Shown: piece after piece, positions 19,899 through 30,326 of the stretch
Numbering within the stretch: position 1 is the first letter of the stretch
Layout of the letters: each line of letters starts with the position of its first letter
Assembly: GCF_902167705.1 (NCBI RefSeq)
Contig: NZ_CABHMZ010000028.1
Location: forward strand, 1 to 64,000
Origin: Streptococcus constellatus
Lineage (GTDB): Bacteria > Bacillota > Bacilli > Lactobacillales > Streptococcaceae
DNA: 64,000 nucleotides
Direction of reading: 5' to 3'
Translations under genes and position numbers: made by a program
Notes under the pieces: generated by a model
Seen by the model: only the letters and a program-made list of their open reading frames with translations
Database searches by the model: none
What the model was told of the DNA's origin: nothing

Positions 19899-20669
19899 CT
19901 AGACTTCTTCTTGGTAATCAAAACCAAGTTCTTCAGCCAATTTGGCATAGCCTTCCTGCTCTAAACGAACAGCTAAGTCTGGTCCGCCTGAAGCTACTAT
20001 TCGCCCGTCCATCATAACATGTACCACATCAGGCGTAATGTAATTCAACAAGCGTTGATAATGCGTAATAATCATAGCGCCAAAATGTTCACCACGCATG
20101 GCATTGACACCCTTAGACACCACTTTCAGCGCATCAATATCTAGTCCAGAGTCGATTTCGTCCAGTAGCGCAAAGGTTGGCTCCAGCATCAACAGCTGCA
20201 AGATTTCATTGCGTTTCTTTTCACCGCCAGAAAAGCCTTCGTTCAGATAGCGCTCTGCCATTTCCTCTTTCATATTGAGCAGTTCCATTTTTTCGTCCAA
20301 TTTCATGATGAAATCACGAACAGATATTTTTTCGTCGTCTTCTTTACCTGCATTCATAGCTGCACGCAGAAATTCCGCATTGGTAATACCTGGAATTTCA
20401 CTTGGATACTGCATAGCCAGAAAAAGCCCCCTACGAGCTCGTTCGTCCACATCCAGTTCCAAAATATTGACACCATCGAGCAGTACTTCCCCTTCGGTTA
20501 CCTCGTAATTTGGATTTCCCATAATGGCTGCCGATAGGGTTGATTTCCCTGTCCCATTTGGACCCATAATGGCTGCAACTTCTCCTGTTTTAAGAGTCAG
20601 ATTGACTCCTTTTAAAATTTTCTTTCCTTCGATTTCTACATGGAGATTCTTGATTTCTAAGACAGACAT
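19899..20669 (-). CDS. sufC: Fe-S cluster assembly ATPase SufC
   Basis: ABC-type ATPase that drives the SufBCD scaffold. ATG 20669 gives 256 residues, the usual size. Walker A GPNGTGKST is near residue 34, the signature FSGGEKKR near 152 and LDEIDSGLD near 177, typical of SufC rather than a transporter. It is the first gene of sufC-D-S-U, behind AAAGGA. Confidence 0.96.
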   Translation of the reverse strand: MSVLEIKNLHVEIEGKKILKGVNLTLKTGEVAAIMGPNGTGKSTLSAAIMGNPNYEVTEGEVLLDGVNILELDVDERARRGLFLAMQYPSEIPGITNAEFLRAAMNAGKEDDEKISVRDFIMKLDEKMELLNMKEEMAERYLNEGFSGGEKKRNEILQLLMLEPTFALLDEIDSGLDIDALKVVSKGVNAMRGEHFGAMIITHYQRLLNYITPDVVHVMMDGRIVASGGPDLAVRLEQEGYAKLAEELGFDYQEEV

Positions 20670-20760
20670 GGCAAACGTTCCTTTCTTTGTAACCATAATA
20701 TACCTTATAAGTATAGCAAAAAAAAGCCAAAAAGGCTTTTATTTTGTTTTAATTGAGACT

Positions 20761-21927
20761 CTATTTCTTTCTTCTATTTCTGAACTTTGTGCGAATTTCT
20801 TCTCGATAAGCAGAATTTCCAATAAAGCGAAGAATATTGAGAAATGGTGTCCGATTTTGGCCCAAAACACCGATAAGCTCCGCTAAAAGTTCCACTCCAA
20901 AAAGCAGACCAATCATCAATAGTACTCCACCGATACGACTTGAGACATTTAACAAAAGAGAAATCATGGCAAAAATCATAGAAATGCCATAAATAACCAA
21001 GACTGTCCCACGGTGAGTCAGGCCCAAAGAGAGCAGGCGGTGATGAAGATGACGTTTATCGGGGGTATAAAATTTTTGTCCAGATAAAGTTCTGCGCACA
21101 ATCGCTAAAAATGTGTCTGTAATCGGCACTCCTAGAATAATCATCGGAGTAATCACAGCGACGGCCGTCGCATTTTTCAAGCCTTGTAATGACAGAACAG
21201 CAATCATAAAACCGATAAACAGCGCTCCTGTATCTCCCAGATAAATAATAGCTGGGTGGTAATTATAAGGGAAAAATCCTGCAATAGACATGACCAAGAC
21301 AAAAATAGTTAAGGTTAGAAAAACATTGTGATCTGGCAAGAAAAAGTAGGAAACAATTCCCATTGTCACCAGCGAAATAATGGATACACCACTCACTAAT
21401 CCGTCCAACCCGTCAATCAAATTGACGGCATTGGTAATCGAAATAATCCAGATAACCGTCAAAATGAAAGATAGCCAAGGAGCAAAGTGCAGTAGTGGCC
21501 CGCCAAAAGGAATTTTAAAATGATTCAAACGGAAATCCGTCAATAACCAAATCAAACTGGCAGCTAACACAATTCCTGACATCTTTGCTAAGGGCTTCAA
21601 CTCTTTCACATCGTCAATCAATCCTGTCAGAGCAATGATTCCGCCTCCTAAGACAACAGGCCAAATATAATCAAAATAACTTTTTCCATGAAAGGTCGCC
21701 TGCACAATCATCGGCATAAAAACAAGCGTAGCAACCGAAAAAGCAATGACAATGGCTAAACCACCGCTGCTTGGCATTGGTTTTTTGTTGATTCTTCGAG
21801 CATTTGGATAATCAACCGCACCTATCTTAAATGCCAATAAACGCACCAAAGGCGTGAGAATCACACCGATGAAAAAGGTTCCAAGCAACACCAAAATGAA
21901 TTTTAAGGGAAAAGGAATCATAAGCAT
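20761..21927 (-). CDS. rgpG: Undecaprenyl-phosphate GlcNAc-1-phosphate transferase (RgpG/TagO/WecA type)
   Basis: Polytopic membrane enzyme (388 residues, about ten or eleven helices) that starts wall polysaccharide synthesis by moving GlcNAc-1-P to undecaprenyl phosphate. The DD motif (GLIDDVKEL near 102), NLIDGLDGLVSG near 170 and the cytoplasmic PDKRHLHHRLL near 300 are family hallmarks; the HLHHR loop separates it from MraY. The start overlaps mecA, with ATGs at 21927 and 21921 both possible. The mecA-rgpG order matches S. mutans. Confidence 0.9.
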   Translation of the reverse strand: MLMIPFPLKFILVLLGTFFIGVILTPLVRLLAFKIGAVDYPNARRINKKPMPSSGGLAIVIAFSVATLVFMPMIVQATFHGKSYFDYIWPVVLGGGIIALTGLIDDVKELKPLAKMSGIVLAASLIWLLTDFRLNHFKIPFGGPLLHFAPWLSFILTVIWIISITNAVNLIDGLDGLVSGVSIISLVTMGIVSYFFLPDHNVFLTLTIFVLVMSIAGFFPYNYHPAIIYLGDTGALFIGFMIAVLSLQGLKNATAVAVITPMIILGVPITDTFLAIVRRTLSGQKFYTPDKRHLHHRLLSLGLTHRGTVLVIYGISMIFAMISLLLNVSSRIGGVLLMIGLLFGVELLAELIGVLGQNRTPFLNILRFIGNSAYREEIRTKFRNRRKK

Positions 21928-22673
21928 TTAACCTTTTGAAGACTGGCAACCGCCTCGTTGACAAGCAATAAATAACCGTGCTCTTGCAAAACAGCTCTCG
22001 TCACATCTGTGTCTTCTGCATGTTCACGCATAGAGGCAAGGAGCCAAGCTGGATAACGCTTTGGACGTCCTTCAATATCAACCAAGATTGTCAAATAATA
22101 GTGACCGTCCATTTTGTACAACTCCGAAGTGTTGACAGCATAATCTACTGTTTTAGAAAAAACAATCGCTTCTTTCAGGCTGGAAAATTTCAAAATATAA
22201 TAGATATATTTTTGTGTGAGCTCGTCACTATTTTCCTCTTGTTCTTCCATATCAGAAGTACTTGTATTACTTTCTGCTTCTGCCGTTTCCAAAGAACGCA
22301 CAGCCTCGATATCGTCTTTGCTTTTCTCAAAAATATTTTTTTCTAATGTCTTTAAAAATTCATCAGGAGACATTTGAGACAGCTCTTCTACATCTGGCAA
22401 ATCTGCCAAATCATCGAAGTTCAGATTCTTATCAATCTTAGATTTGGTGACAAAGACATCCAAACGGTCGGGCTTTGGTGTCACACGAAAACTAAGCATG
22501 CCACTATCTAAAAAGCTCTCTGGCATTTCCAACTCATCTAAAATCGCATAGAAAAACTCTTCTGTTTTTTCTTGTGGGACTAGAAAATCTGCCATTTCCA
22601 TCCCACGTTCTTCTAAATCTTCTAATTTTATCGTGATTTTAATCGTTGTATCACTAATTTGCTTCATTTCCAT
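21918..22673 (-). CDS. mecA: Adaptor protein MecA
   Basis: 251-residue adaptor that delivers substrates such as ComX, and ComW in pneumococcus, to ClpCP for degradation, and so limits competence. The N-terminal MEMKQISDTTIKITIKLEDLEERG is characteristic, followed by an acidic linker (about 110-155) and a C-terminal Clp-binding domain. Overlap with the next gene suggests coupled translation. Confidence 0.95.
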   Translation of the reverse strand: MEMKQISDTTIKITIKLEDLEERGMEMADFLVPQEKTEEFFYAILDELEMPESFLDSGMLSFRVTPKPDRLDVFVTKSKIDKNLNFDDLADLPDVEELSQMSPDEFLKTLEKNIFEKSKDDIEAVRSLETAEAESNTSTSDMEEQEENSDELTQKYIYYILKFSSLKEAIVFSKTVDYAVNTSELYKMDGHYYLTILVDIEGRPKRYPAWLLASMREHAEDTDVTRAVLQEHGYLLLVNEAVASLQKVKCL

Positions 22674-22761
22674 AGCATTACCTCATACTTCTAGTCTTTT
22701 CATTATACTAAAATTTCGGTTTTTTTACAAAAAATAGATAGCCTTTGTCTTCTTTTGTCAA

Positions 22762-22792
22762 TAAAAAAACTCAACAACATCTGCTGAGTTTT
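22762..22792 (-). terminator. Terminator of uppP
   Basis: AAAACTCA (22766-22773) pairs with TGAGTTTT (22785-22792), and TTTTTTTATTG follows on the minus strand, just past the uppP stop. Confidence 0.7.
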
Positions 22793-22798
22793 GAATGC

Positions 22799-23641
22799 TT
22801 AGAAAATGGCTTTAAAAATGCCGTAAACGATGAGCAGGACACCAAGTCCAATACGATATTTCCCAAATATTGTGAAGTCGTGCTTTTTCACATAGTCTGT
22901 CAAGAAACGAATGACATAGAGACTGACCCCGAATGCAACGCCCATTGCCACAAGCAATAAGAAGAACTGGCCAAATCCAAGTGTATTTCCTTTGATGATA
23001 AACTTCAAAATCTTCCAACCACTAGCGCCAAACATAACAGGAATTCCTAAGAAGAAGGTGAACTCTGTCACCACGGAACGACTGGTACCATTCAAGAGTC
23101 CGCCTACAATGGTTGCTCCAGAGCGACTGGTACCAGGAAAGAGTGACAATACTTGAAATAACCCAATGTAGAGAGCGGTTTTATAAGGCAAGCGATCCAA
23201 ACTGGTAATCGCCGGTTCCACATTTTTATTGCGTTTTTCCAATAAAATAAAAGCAACACCGTAGATAATCAACATGCAGGCGACAGAAATGAAGTTATAA
23301 AAATGAGCATCAAACCAATCATCTAAAGGCAGTCCGATGATAGCAGCCGGTGCAGCTGCAATCACTACTTTCGCCCACAATTGCCATGTTTTTTGAACTT
23401 CACGTGCTGTCTTTCCCGGCTTAAACGGATTTAATTTATCAAAATAAATCACCACAACCGCCAAAATTGCTCCTAATTGGATAACGACATTGAACATCTC
23501 CATAAAGGCAGCATTCTGGTTTTTATATTTGAGAAATTCCTGCACTAAAATCAAGTGACCCGTACTCGAAATCGGCAGCCACTCTGTAATTCCTTCCACA
23601 ATCCCAAAGATAATGGACTTCAAAATTTCAATGATAAACAT
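22799..23641 (-). CDS. uppP: Undecaprenyl-diphosphatase UppP (BacA)
   Basis: Integral membrane phosphatase (280 residues) that recycles undecaprenyl pyrophosphate and gives intrinsic bacitracin tolerance. The N-terminal [17 protein letters not shown] (about 16-32) and the [10 protein letters not shown] stretch near 169 are the two BacA signature motifs. It is monocistronic, between mecA and the DUF2207 gene. Confidence 0.96.
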   Translation of the reverse strand: MFIIEILKSIIFGIVEGITEWLPISSTGHLILVQEFLKYKNQNAAFMEMFNVVIQLGAILAVVVIYFDKLNPFKPGKTAREVQKTWQLWAKVVIAAAPAAIIGLPLDDWFDAHFYNFISVACMLIIYGVAFILLEKRNKNVEPAITSLDRLPYKTALYIGLFQVLSLFPGTSRSGATIVGGLLNGTSRSVVTEFTFFLGIPVMFGASGWKILKFIIKGNTLGFGQFFLLLVAMGVAFGVSLYVIRFLTDYVKKHDFTIFGKYRIGLGVLLIVYGIFKAIF

Positions 23642-23709
23642 TTTCTTCTCCTAAGATTGACTTTGTTTCATTATAGCATAATTTCAAGCGAGAGAATAGG
23701 GTACTTTTT

Positions 23710-25599
23710 TTAAAAAGCACCGCCACCACCTCCGCCGCCTCCGCCAGAGAATCCTCCTCCGCTGCTACCCCCTGATGAGACAGAGAAGCTGCTCGCCGAA
23801 TTGGCGGCCGTACCATAACTAACAAAGGCATGTGAACTAGCGTGGAAGTTATACGACATATCCTGATAAACAAAAGCATTCATAGACGGATTATCGATTG
23901 TGATTTTGCGTAATTTCATAACCTTACTTACCTTATCTGCACAATTAAACAGAGCAGCATAAACCAACAATCTGTTCCATAAAATCACTCCGTCCACTTC
24001 TGTGTCCTTTAAATGAGCAATATCCCGCAGCATATTAGCAAAACTCTTCCAGTAATAATAGTTTTCTGCCCCTTCTTCATTTAGGACTCCGTCACGTTTC
24101 ACCATTTTGTATTTTCTCAAAAGATAATACAGAATTCCACCAGCAATGAAGAAACTAACTGCAAATTGATAGAAAATGACTCTATACACCAAGAAAATCC
24201 AAGCCAGAGTACCAAGAGAAACAGCCATGACAAGCGCCATAAGAGACATTGAAAGATATAGATATAAGAATTCCTTTTTAGTAACAGGGCGATAATTATT
24301 TGGCAATTGTTCTCGCTCAATAATCTCATGTACATTTTCTGTAATATTTGTTAAATAACATTTCAAGAGGTCCTTCACCCTGTTTCCCGCTCTACGGACA
24401 GCCTGCTCACCTCTGCTATATACCTTATCGTCAATTTTAAAATCTGAAAAAAGCTCTTTTACAAGGACTTGCTTTCTATTCCCCATAGCCATTTTTAAAA
24501 ATTCTTTTTCAAAATCAGATAAACCTTTAGCCGTTGCTTTTTGCAGCTTTGGTTGTTTTGTATCATCTATAAAAATAAGATTTCCTCGATCAATCAAGTC
24601 CAGTAAAGTAGCTTGTACAAGATTTTCAAATTTTAAAGACGTTGCTTGCTTCTCAGTTGGATCCAATTCTGTCAAATCTACCGAATAAACATTTGAAGCA
24701 ATGACCATTGGTGGTAAATCTTGCGGTATTTCATATAAGCGAGCACGCTTAGGAAACGTTACACGAGGTTTTATAGTGAATTGAAAGAAACCGTAAAATG
24801 CTAAGCTAATCAGACCAAGCAGCACAAAAGAAAGCGGTAAGTCCCAATCCACGAATCTCTGGTATCTTTTTGTAGCTGTGGCAACTTCCTTTTCGACTCG
24901 ATGAAACTCTTGTAGCTGATCTCGTTTTGTAACGGCTAAACTATCTTCAGGAACAGTCACTAGCGACCGATCCCAATACGCATGAAATTCTAACTTTTTC
25001 TTTTTAGCAACACTAGACACACGAACTAGATAGCTATCGCTTTCTCGTGTCACTTGAGCCGGCTTCATAAAATAGCCTGTATGAGCATGTAATTCGGTCT
25101 GTTTAGAAGTGCTCGGAGGAGTAATCCGAAATTCTACATTGTTTAATTTTTTATCCCAATCACTAATTGGAATCCAGTGCAATTCTACAATATCATTATA
25201 GACAAACAGCATATTTTTCAGTTTCCATGTAACCGCAATGATTACACGATCCCCTTTATTGCCAGCATTATAAATTTTATATTTATAGCCACCTGCAATA
25301 TACTCTTGAACAGCCGTAATATCATTCTTAGGCTGTCCATTTCTCAAAGCCAGAAAACTTGGCTTTCCTTCCACATCAAATCCTAGAGGCATGTTACCCG
25401 ATGTCCCCAAAGTAATGATTTGTCCATTATAGTTACTGGAGAAATGGTAAGTGATTATCTCAACAAAAGTTGCTGTATTATCAGAATGAATCTGCAAATT
25501 CCCTTGGTAGGATTCAATATCATAACTCACAGCCAAGACCCGCTGACTGAAGAACAAACATGAGAAAACAATTATGATACTCCAAAAAAACTTTTTCAT
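23710..25599 (-). CDS. DUF2207 domain membrane protein
   Basis: 629 residues with a signal peptide (1-23), an extracytoplasmic DUF2207 domain (about 25-220), a helix near 235-255, a cytoplasmic stretch and two close helices near 430-480. The C-terminus is a Gly-rich run (last 20 residues almost all Gly/Ser) ending in AF. The family is widespread in Firmicutes; no function is established. It has a single-gene layout. Confidence 0.85.
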   Translation of the reverse strand: MKKFFWSIIIVFSCLFFSQRVLAVSYDIESYQGNLQIHSDNTATFVEIITYHFSSNYNGQIITLGTSGNMPLGFDVEGKPSFLALRNGQPKNDITAVQEYIAGGYKYKIYNAGNKGDRVIIAVTWKLKNMLFVYNDIVELHWIPISDWDKKLNNVEFRITPPSTSKQTELHAHTGYFMKPAQVTRESDSYLVRVSSVAKKKKLEFHAYWDRSLVTVPEDSLAVTKRDQLQEFHRVEKEVATATKRYQRFVDWDLPLSFVLLGLISLAFYGFFQFTIKPRVTFPKRARLYEIPQDLPPMVIASNVYSVDLTELDPTEKQATSLKFENLVQATLLDLIDRGNLIFIDDTKQPKLQKATAKGLSDFEKEFLKMAMGNRKQVLVKELFSDFKIDDKVYSRGEQAVRRAGNRVKDLLKCYLTNITENVHEIIEREQLPNNYRPVTKKEFLYLYLSMSLMALVMAVSLGTLAWIFLVYRVIFYQFAVSFFIAGGILYYLLRKYKMVKRDGVLNEEGAENYYYWKSFANMLRDIAHLKDTEVDGVILWNRLLVYAALFNCADKVSKVMKLRKITIDNPSMNAFVYQDMSYNFHASSHAFVSYGTAANSASSFSVSSGGSSGGGFSGGGGGGGGGAF

Positions 25600-25724
25600 C
25601 TAGCAATCTCCTTATACTAATTGTATTTATTATACCATTTTTTCAAGTAAGGGTTTACCAATATTGAAAAGCATGCCATTTTTCGGTACAATGGAAGGAA
25701 GATATTTTTAGATGAGGAGAAAAT

Positions 25725-27269
25725 ATGAAAAAATTATTCTTATCTCTATTAGCACTTCTGCTACTTAGTTTCGGATTTGCAAATAGAACTCAAGCCGATG
25801 AATACCTGCGCATCGGAATGGAAGCGGCCTATGCTCCTTTCAACTGGACGCAAGATGACGACAAAAACGGTGCCGTCAAAATCGAAGGCACCAATCAATA
25901 TGCTAACGGTTACGATGTCCAAATTGCAAAACAAGTTGCAAAAGAATTGGGCAAAAAACCATTAGTGGTCAAAACTTCTTGGAATGGATTGATTCCTGCT
26001 TTAACATCAGGTAAATTAGACATGATTGTCGCTGGGATGAGTCCAACTGCTGAACGGAAAAAAGAAATCGCTTTTTCCAATAGCTATTACAGCAGTGAGC
26101 CAGTGGTACTGGTCAGAAAAGACAGCACCTATGCCAATGCCAAAACCTTGAATGACTTCAAAGGGGCAAAAATCACGTCCCAGCAAGGTGTCTATCTCTA
26201 TAATCTGATTTCCCAATTGACTGGTGCTAAGCAAGAAACCGCAATGGGGGACTTTGCTCAAATGCGCCAAGCGCTTGAGTCAGGAGTGATAGACGGCTAC
26301 ATCTCTGAGCGCCCCGAAGCCCTCACCGCAGAAGCCGCTAACTCAAAATTTAAAATGATTCAGTTCAAAAAAGGTTTTGAAGTTAGTGAGGAAGATGCTA
26401 CCATTGCAATCGGAATGCGCAAGAATGACAATCGTCTAGAGCAAGTCAATGCTGCAATTGCCAAAATCAGCGCCAAAGACCAAGTCGCTTTAATGGACAA
26501 GATGATCCAAAATCAGCCTGTTGAGACAGAATCTAATCAAGATAAGACAAGTTTCTTTGGACAAGTTACAAAGATTCTGAAAGACAACTGGCCCCAATTT
26601 CTGCGCGGAGCTGGTTTAACTCTTCTCATCTCCATTACTGGTACAATTGCAGGGCTCATCATTGGTCTCTTAATCGGCGTCTACCGCACAGCTCCTACTG
26701 CCAAGAATAAAGCTCTCTCTGTTTTACAAACTTTATTCGGCTGGTTCTTGAATATCTATATTGAAATTTTCCGCGGAACACCTATGATTGTTCAGTCTAT
26801 GGTTATTTACTACGGCACAGCACAAGCTTTTGGGGTTTCTATTGATCGGACAATCGCTGCTATTTTCATCGTTTCAATCAACACCGGTGCTTATATGAGT
26901 GAAATTGTCCGCGGAGGGATTTTCGCCGTTGACAAAGGACAATTTGAAGCCGCGACTGCTCTGGGAATGACACATAACCAAACTATGCGCAAAGTTGTTC
27001 TGCCACAAGTCGTGCGCAATATTCTACCTGCTACAGGGAATGAATTTGTCATCAATATCAAAGATACTTCCGTACTAAATGTTATCTCCGTTGTTGAACT
27101 TTATTTCTCCGGAAATACTATTGCCACTCAAACTTACCAATATTTCCAAACTTTCACTATTATTGCTGTTATCTACTTTGTTCTAACATTTACTGTCACT
27201 CGCATTCTTCGCTATGTAGAACGCCGTTTTGACACAGATGAATACACAACGGGCGCTAATCAAATGTAA
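25725..27269 (+). CDS. Amino acid ABC transporter, fused substrate-binding and permease protein
   Basis: 514 residues joining a signal peptide (1-24), a polar amino-acid-binding domain (about 25-260, with [21 protein letters not shown] near 87) and a GlnP-type permease domain (about 285-500, EAA loop [20 protein letters not shown]). Such fusions are common in streptococci for glutamine, glutamate or arginine uptake. The binding site cannot be assigned to one substrate by eye. The ATPase gene follows after 17 bases. Confidence 0.93.
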   Translation: MKKLFLSLLALLLLSFGFANRTQADEYLRIGMEAAYAPFNWTQDDDKNGAVKIEGTNQYANGYDVQIAKQVAKELGKKPLVVKTSWNGLIPALTSGKLDMIVAGMSPTAERKKEIAFSNSYYSSEPVVLVRKDSTYANAKTLNDFKGAKITSQQGVYLYNLISQLTGAKQETAMGDFAQMRQALESGVIDGYISERPEALTAEAANSKFKMIQFKKGFEVSEEDATIAIGMRKNDNRLEQVNAAIAKISAKDQVALMDKMIQNQPVETESNQDKTSFFGQVTKILKDNWPQFLRGAGLTLLISITGTIAGLIIGLLIGVYRTAPTAKNKALSVLQTLFGWFLNIYIEIFRGTPMIVQSMVIYYGTAQAFGVSIDRTIAAIFIVSINTGAYMSEIVRGGIFAVDKGQFEAATALGMTHNQTMRKVVLPQVVRNILPATGNEFVINIKDTSVLNVISVVELYFSGNTIATQTYQYFQTFTIIAVIYFVLTFTVTRILRYVERRFDTDEYTTGANQM

Positions 27270-27286
27270 ACGAAAGGAATCAAAGC

Positions 27287-28027
27287 ATGAGTGATATTAT
27301 TTTAGAAATTAAGCATCTCAAAAAATCCTATGGACAGAATGAAGTTTTAAAAGATATTTCTCTCACTGTCCACTCCGGCGAAGTCATCTCTATCATCGGA
27401 AGCTCTGGTAGTGGCAAATCAACCTTCTTGCGCTCTATCAATCTCCTTGAAGAACCAAGTGGCGGAGAAATCCTTTACCGCGGTGAAAATGTGCTAGAAG
27501 AAAATTATAATCTCACCCACTACCGTGAAAAATTGGGGATGGTTTTCCAAAGTTTCAACCTTTTTGAAAATCTCAATGTTCTTGAAAATACCATTGTCGC
27601 ACAGACGACTGTTCTCAAGCGAGAACGAGCAGAGGCTGAAAAAATTGCTAAAGATAATCTTGAAAAGGTCGGTATGGGCGAGCTTTACTGGCAAGCAAAG
27701 CCAAAACAACTCTCTGGCGGACAAAAACAACGTGTCGCTATTGCACGCGCCTTGTCCATGAATCCAGATGCCATTTTATTTGATGAACCAACATCAGCCC
27801 TTGACCCTGAAATGGTCGGTGAAGTACTGAAAATTATGAAAGACCTTGCTCAAGAAGGTTTAACCATGATTGTCGTCACCCATGAAATGGAATTTGCTCG
27901 CGACGTTTCCAACCGTGTCATTTTCATGGACAAAGGCATCATTGCCGAAGAAGGCAGACCAGAGGACATTTTCACTCACCCTAAAAAAGAACGTACAAAA
28001 GAATTTTTACAACGTTACCTAAAATAA
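27287..28027 (+). CDS. Amino acid ABC transporter, ATP-binding protein
   Basis: 246-residue GlnQ-type ATPase. Walker [10 protein letters not shown] is near 37, LSGGQKQR near 143, [12 protein letters not shown] near 165 and VTHEM near 200. It partners the fused binding-permease protein directly upstream and ends in a strong terminator. Confidence 0.94.
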   Translation: MSDIILEIKHLKKSYGQNEVLKDISLTVHSGEVISIIGSSGSGKSTFLRSINLLEEPSGGEILYRGENVLEENYNLTHYREKLGMVFQSFNLFENLNVLENTIVAQTTVLKRERAEAEKIAKDNLEKVGMGELYWQAKPKQLSGGQKQRVAIARALSMNPDAILFDEPTSALDPEMVGEVLKIMKDLAQEGLTMIVVTHEMEFARDVSNRVIFMDKGIIAEEGRPEDIFTHPKKERTKEFLQRYLK

Positions 28028-28033
28028 CTCTCT

Positions 28034-28075
28034 AAAAGACGAGGCTGAAAGATTTACTTTCGCCTCGTCTTTTTC
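28034..28075 (+). terminator. Terminator of the fused amino-acid ABC operon
   Basis: AAAGACGAGGC pairs with GCCTCGTCTTT around a GAAAG/CTTTC inner stem, followed by TTTTTC. Confidence 0.85.
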
Positions 28076-28344
28076 TCTCTGAAATTTCTTCTGAAAGAAC
28101 TAATTTTTATTCAAACAAAAGAATATGTTTAAATGCACATTTCACAGAACATTCTTTTGCAAAAAATAAAATTCTATTTTTAAAGAATATTTTTTGAACA
28201 AATTCTATTTATAGAAATCGTTTTGTAATTTTTTTGTAAAAATATTCATTTAAAGTATCCGATATTATTTGAATAAATATGTTTTTTTGTTTATAATTAT
28301 TTATTATTTTAATCTAAAATTTTGCTATTATACAATAACAAAAT
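28076..28344. other. Very AT-rich intergenic stretch without a gene
   Basis: About 270 bases between two terminators, strikingly A+T rich, with repeated ATTCTTTTG/CAAAAGAAT-like words and several TTTTTTG runs. I find no open frame, tRNA or clear hairpin. A TATAAT-like word near 28327 reads on the minus strand away from the 71-codon gene. Confidence 0.5.
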
Positions 28345-28370
28345 AAAAAAGCAGGCTGGTAGCCTGCTAA
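28345..28370 (-). terminator. Terminator of the 71-codon gene
   Basis: GCAGGCT-ggt-AGCCTGC, with TTTTTTATTTTG following on the minus strand, ten bases past the stop. Confidence 0.8.
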
Positions 28371-28381
28371 AAATTCAACAT

Positions 28382-28597
28382 TTAGTTTTCGAATTTTTCA
28401 TGATTTTTGTCGTAAAAATCAATCAAACCAAGAGCGGTTTCAAATGAAATATTCTTCACTTTAGCACGTCCTTGAGCAAGGGCGATAATAGACATTTCAC
28501 GAGCGTTCGTCTCTTTACTGATGCGATAACCCGTGATTTTCTTATCACGAACCCAGCTAACAACTGATTCTACTTTTTCAAAGTTAGACTTAGCCAT
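28382..28597 (-). CDS. Small orphan protein with a helix-turn-helix-like core
   Basis: 71 residues, basic, with no membrane segment. The middle (GYRISKETNAREMSIIALAQG, split at about residues 23-43) has the spacing of a Cro/XRE helix-turn-helix, followed by FETALGLIDFYDKN, like the last helices of that fold. I do not recognise the family. It has its own AAGGAG ribosome binding site and a strong terminator, so it is a real transcription unit. DNA binding is inference. Confidence 0.6.
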   Translation of the reverse strand: MAKSNFEKVESVVSWVRDKKITGYRISKETNAREMSIIALAQGRAKVKNISFETALGLIDFYDKNHEKFEN

Positions 28598-28706
28598 TTC
28601 CTTCTCCTATTTTATTGTTTCTAACTAAATATTTTAAATCTTTTTATTTCTTTTGTCAATGAAAAAGACTACTTATTTTGACGAATAAAACAATTCAGAA
28701 TATTCC

Positions 28707-29597
28707 TTATTTAGCTTTGAGTGCTGATAAAATTTGCGTTCGAATACTTTCCACTCCATCAGGATTAGCCGGTAAGAAAATTGTATTATTTCCCTTATTA
28801 TCTGCAAAATTATTCAATGTGTCAAGATATTGGTTGGTTAAAAGAATGGACATGATTTGTTCTTCTTTCAATTCAACATTTGCACCTTTTAACTCTTTGA
28901 TAGAATCTGCCAAACCATCCACAATCGCTTTTCGTTGTTCCGCAATACCAACCCCATGAAGGCGGTCTTTTTCGGCTTCAGCTTCTGCGGCAGTTACAAT
29001 TTTAATTTTGTCAGCTTCAGCTAATTCTTGCGCAGCAACACGTTTCCGTTGAGCAGCGTTAATCTCGTTCATCGACTGCTTGACTTCTGCGTCTGGCTCA
29101 ACTTTGGTAATCAAGGTTTTTACGATGATATAACCATAAGTAGACATTTCTTCTGCTACTTGTTTTTGTACTTCAAGTGCGATTTCATCTTTCTTTTCAA
29201 ACAATTCATCTAATGTTAATTTTGGAACAGATGAGCGCAGAGCATCTTCAATATAAGATTTAATTTGTGCTTCTGGACGGATCAATTTATAGTAAGCATC
29301 TGTTACATTATTTTCATTAACGCGATATTGTGTAGCGACATTCATCATGACAAATACATTATCTTGTGTCTTCGTTTCAACAACAATCTCACTTTGCAAG
29401 AGACGTAATTGCACACGTGCTGCAATACGGTCAATACCAAATGGCAAACGCAAATGAATTCCGCTATTGCTAAGTTTTTGATATTTCCCAAAACGCTCTA
29501 TAATCGCTACAGACTGTTGACGAACAACATATAAGGAACTAAAAAGAATGAGAATAACTGCGACAACAACAATAATTGGCAATATGTAAAATAACAT
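28707..29597 (-). CDS. SPFH/Band 7 domain protein (stomatin/prohibitin-like)
   Basis: 296 residues with one N-terminal membrane helix (about 3-24) followed by a Band 7 domain (VVRQQSVAIIERFGKYQK...) and an Ala/Glu-rich coiled coil (about 175-235). Such proteins form membrane scaffolds; the target in streptococci is not known. It is a single gene between the two-component operon and the AT-rich gap. Confidence 0.9.
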   Translation of the reverse strand: MLFYILPIIVVVAVILILFSSLYVVRQQSVAIIERFGKYQKLSNSGIHLRLPFGIDRIAARVQLRLLQSEIVVETKTQDNVFVMMNVATQYRVNENNVTDAYYKLIRPEAQIKSYIEDALRSSVPKLTLDELFEKKDEIALEVQKQVAEEMSTYGYIIVKTLITKVEPDAEVKQSMNEINAAQRKRVAAQELAEADKIKIVTAAEAEAEKDRLHGVGIAEQRKAIVDGLADSIKELKGANVELKEEQIMSILLTNQYLDTLNNFADNKGNNTIFLPANPDGVESIRTQILSALKAK

Positions 29598-29726
29598 GAT
29601 ATGAAACTCCTATCTTCTTTTTCCAAAATTATAGCACACTTAAAAGTGTTTATCAAACAAAAGCGATAAAAATTAGCAAAATCACTATATTAAATCTAGT
29701 GGCATTCCTCTATCACAATATCTAAT

Positions 29727-30326
29727 CTAGATCCATCCATTTTCTTGAGCAATCCGCACTGCTTCCAAACGATTTTCTGCTGTTAATTTCGTTAAAATAC
29801 TAGACATGTAATTGCGGATAGTGCCATTTGATAGATAAAGCTTTTGAGCAATTTCTTTACTAGACAGACCTCTTGCTGCTGCTTGCAAAACCAAAATTTC
29901 CTGATTGGACAAGGGATTCTTACTTGTCATCATGACTTCCATCAACTCAGGAGAATATTCTTTTTTTCCGTCTAACACAGTGTGAATCGTTTTCATAAGG
30001 TCGGCTATGCTGCGTTCTTTTAAAACATAAGCATCCACATCAGCTTTTACCGCTCTTTCAAAATAGCCCGGACGTTTAAAAGTGGTAACAATAATCACTT
30101 TTATTTTTGGATAATGAGACTTAATCCATTCTAAAACATCTAAACCTGTTTTTTGAGGCATTTCCACATCTAAAATAGCCACATCTACCTTTTGGGATTG
30201 CAACAAATCCATTGCTTCCTGACCATCAGCAACTTGATGAACCATTTCAACATCAGGTTGCATATCCAGTAATTGACACAAAGCATCGCGTAACATGCTC
30301 TGATCTTCTGCGACTAATAACTTCAT
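29727..30326 (-). CDS. Response regulator, NarL/LuxR family (DesR-like)
   Basis: 199 residues: a receiver domain with phospho-acceptor Asp53 (AILDVEMPQ) and the conserved Lys (VLKERS) near 103, then a LuxR-type helix-turn-helix (about 135-195, [24 protein letters not shown]). The ATG overlaps the kinase stop by four bases. Last gene of a six-gene operon; its probable operator is the palindrome at 33478-33501. Confidence 0.93.
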   Translation of the reverse strand: MKLLVAEDQSMLRDALCQLLDMQPDVEMVHQVADGQEAMDLLQSQKVDVAILDVEMPQKTGLDVLEWIKSHYPKIKVIIVTTFKRPGYFERAVKADVDAYVLKERSIADLMKTIHTVLDGKKEYSPELMEVMMTSKNPLSNQEILVLQAAARGLSSKEIAQKLYLSNGTIRNYMSSILTKLTAENRLEAVRIAQENGWI

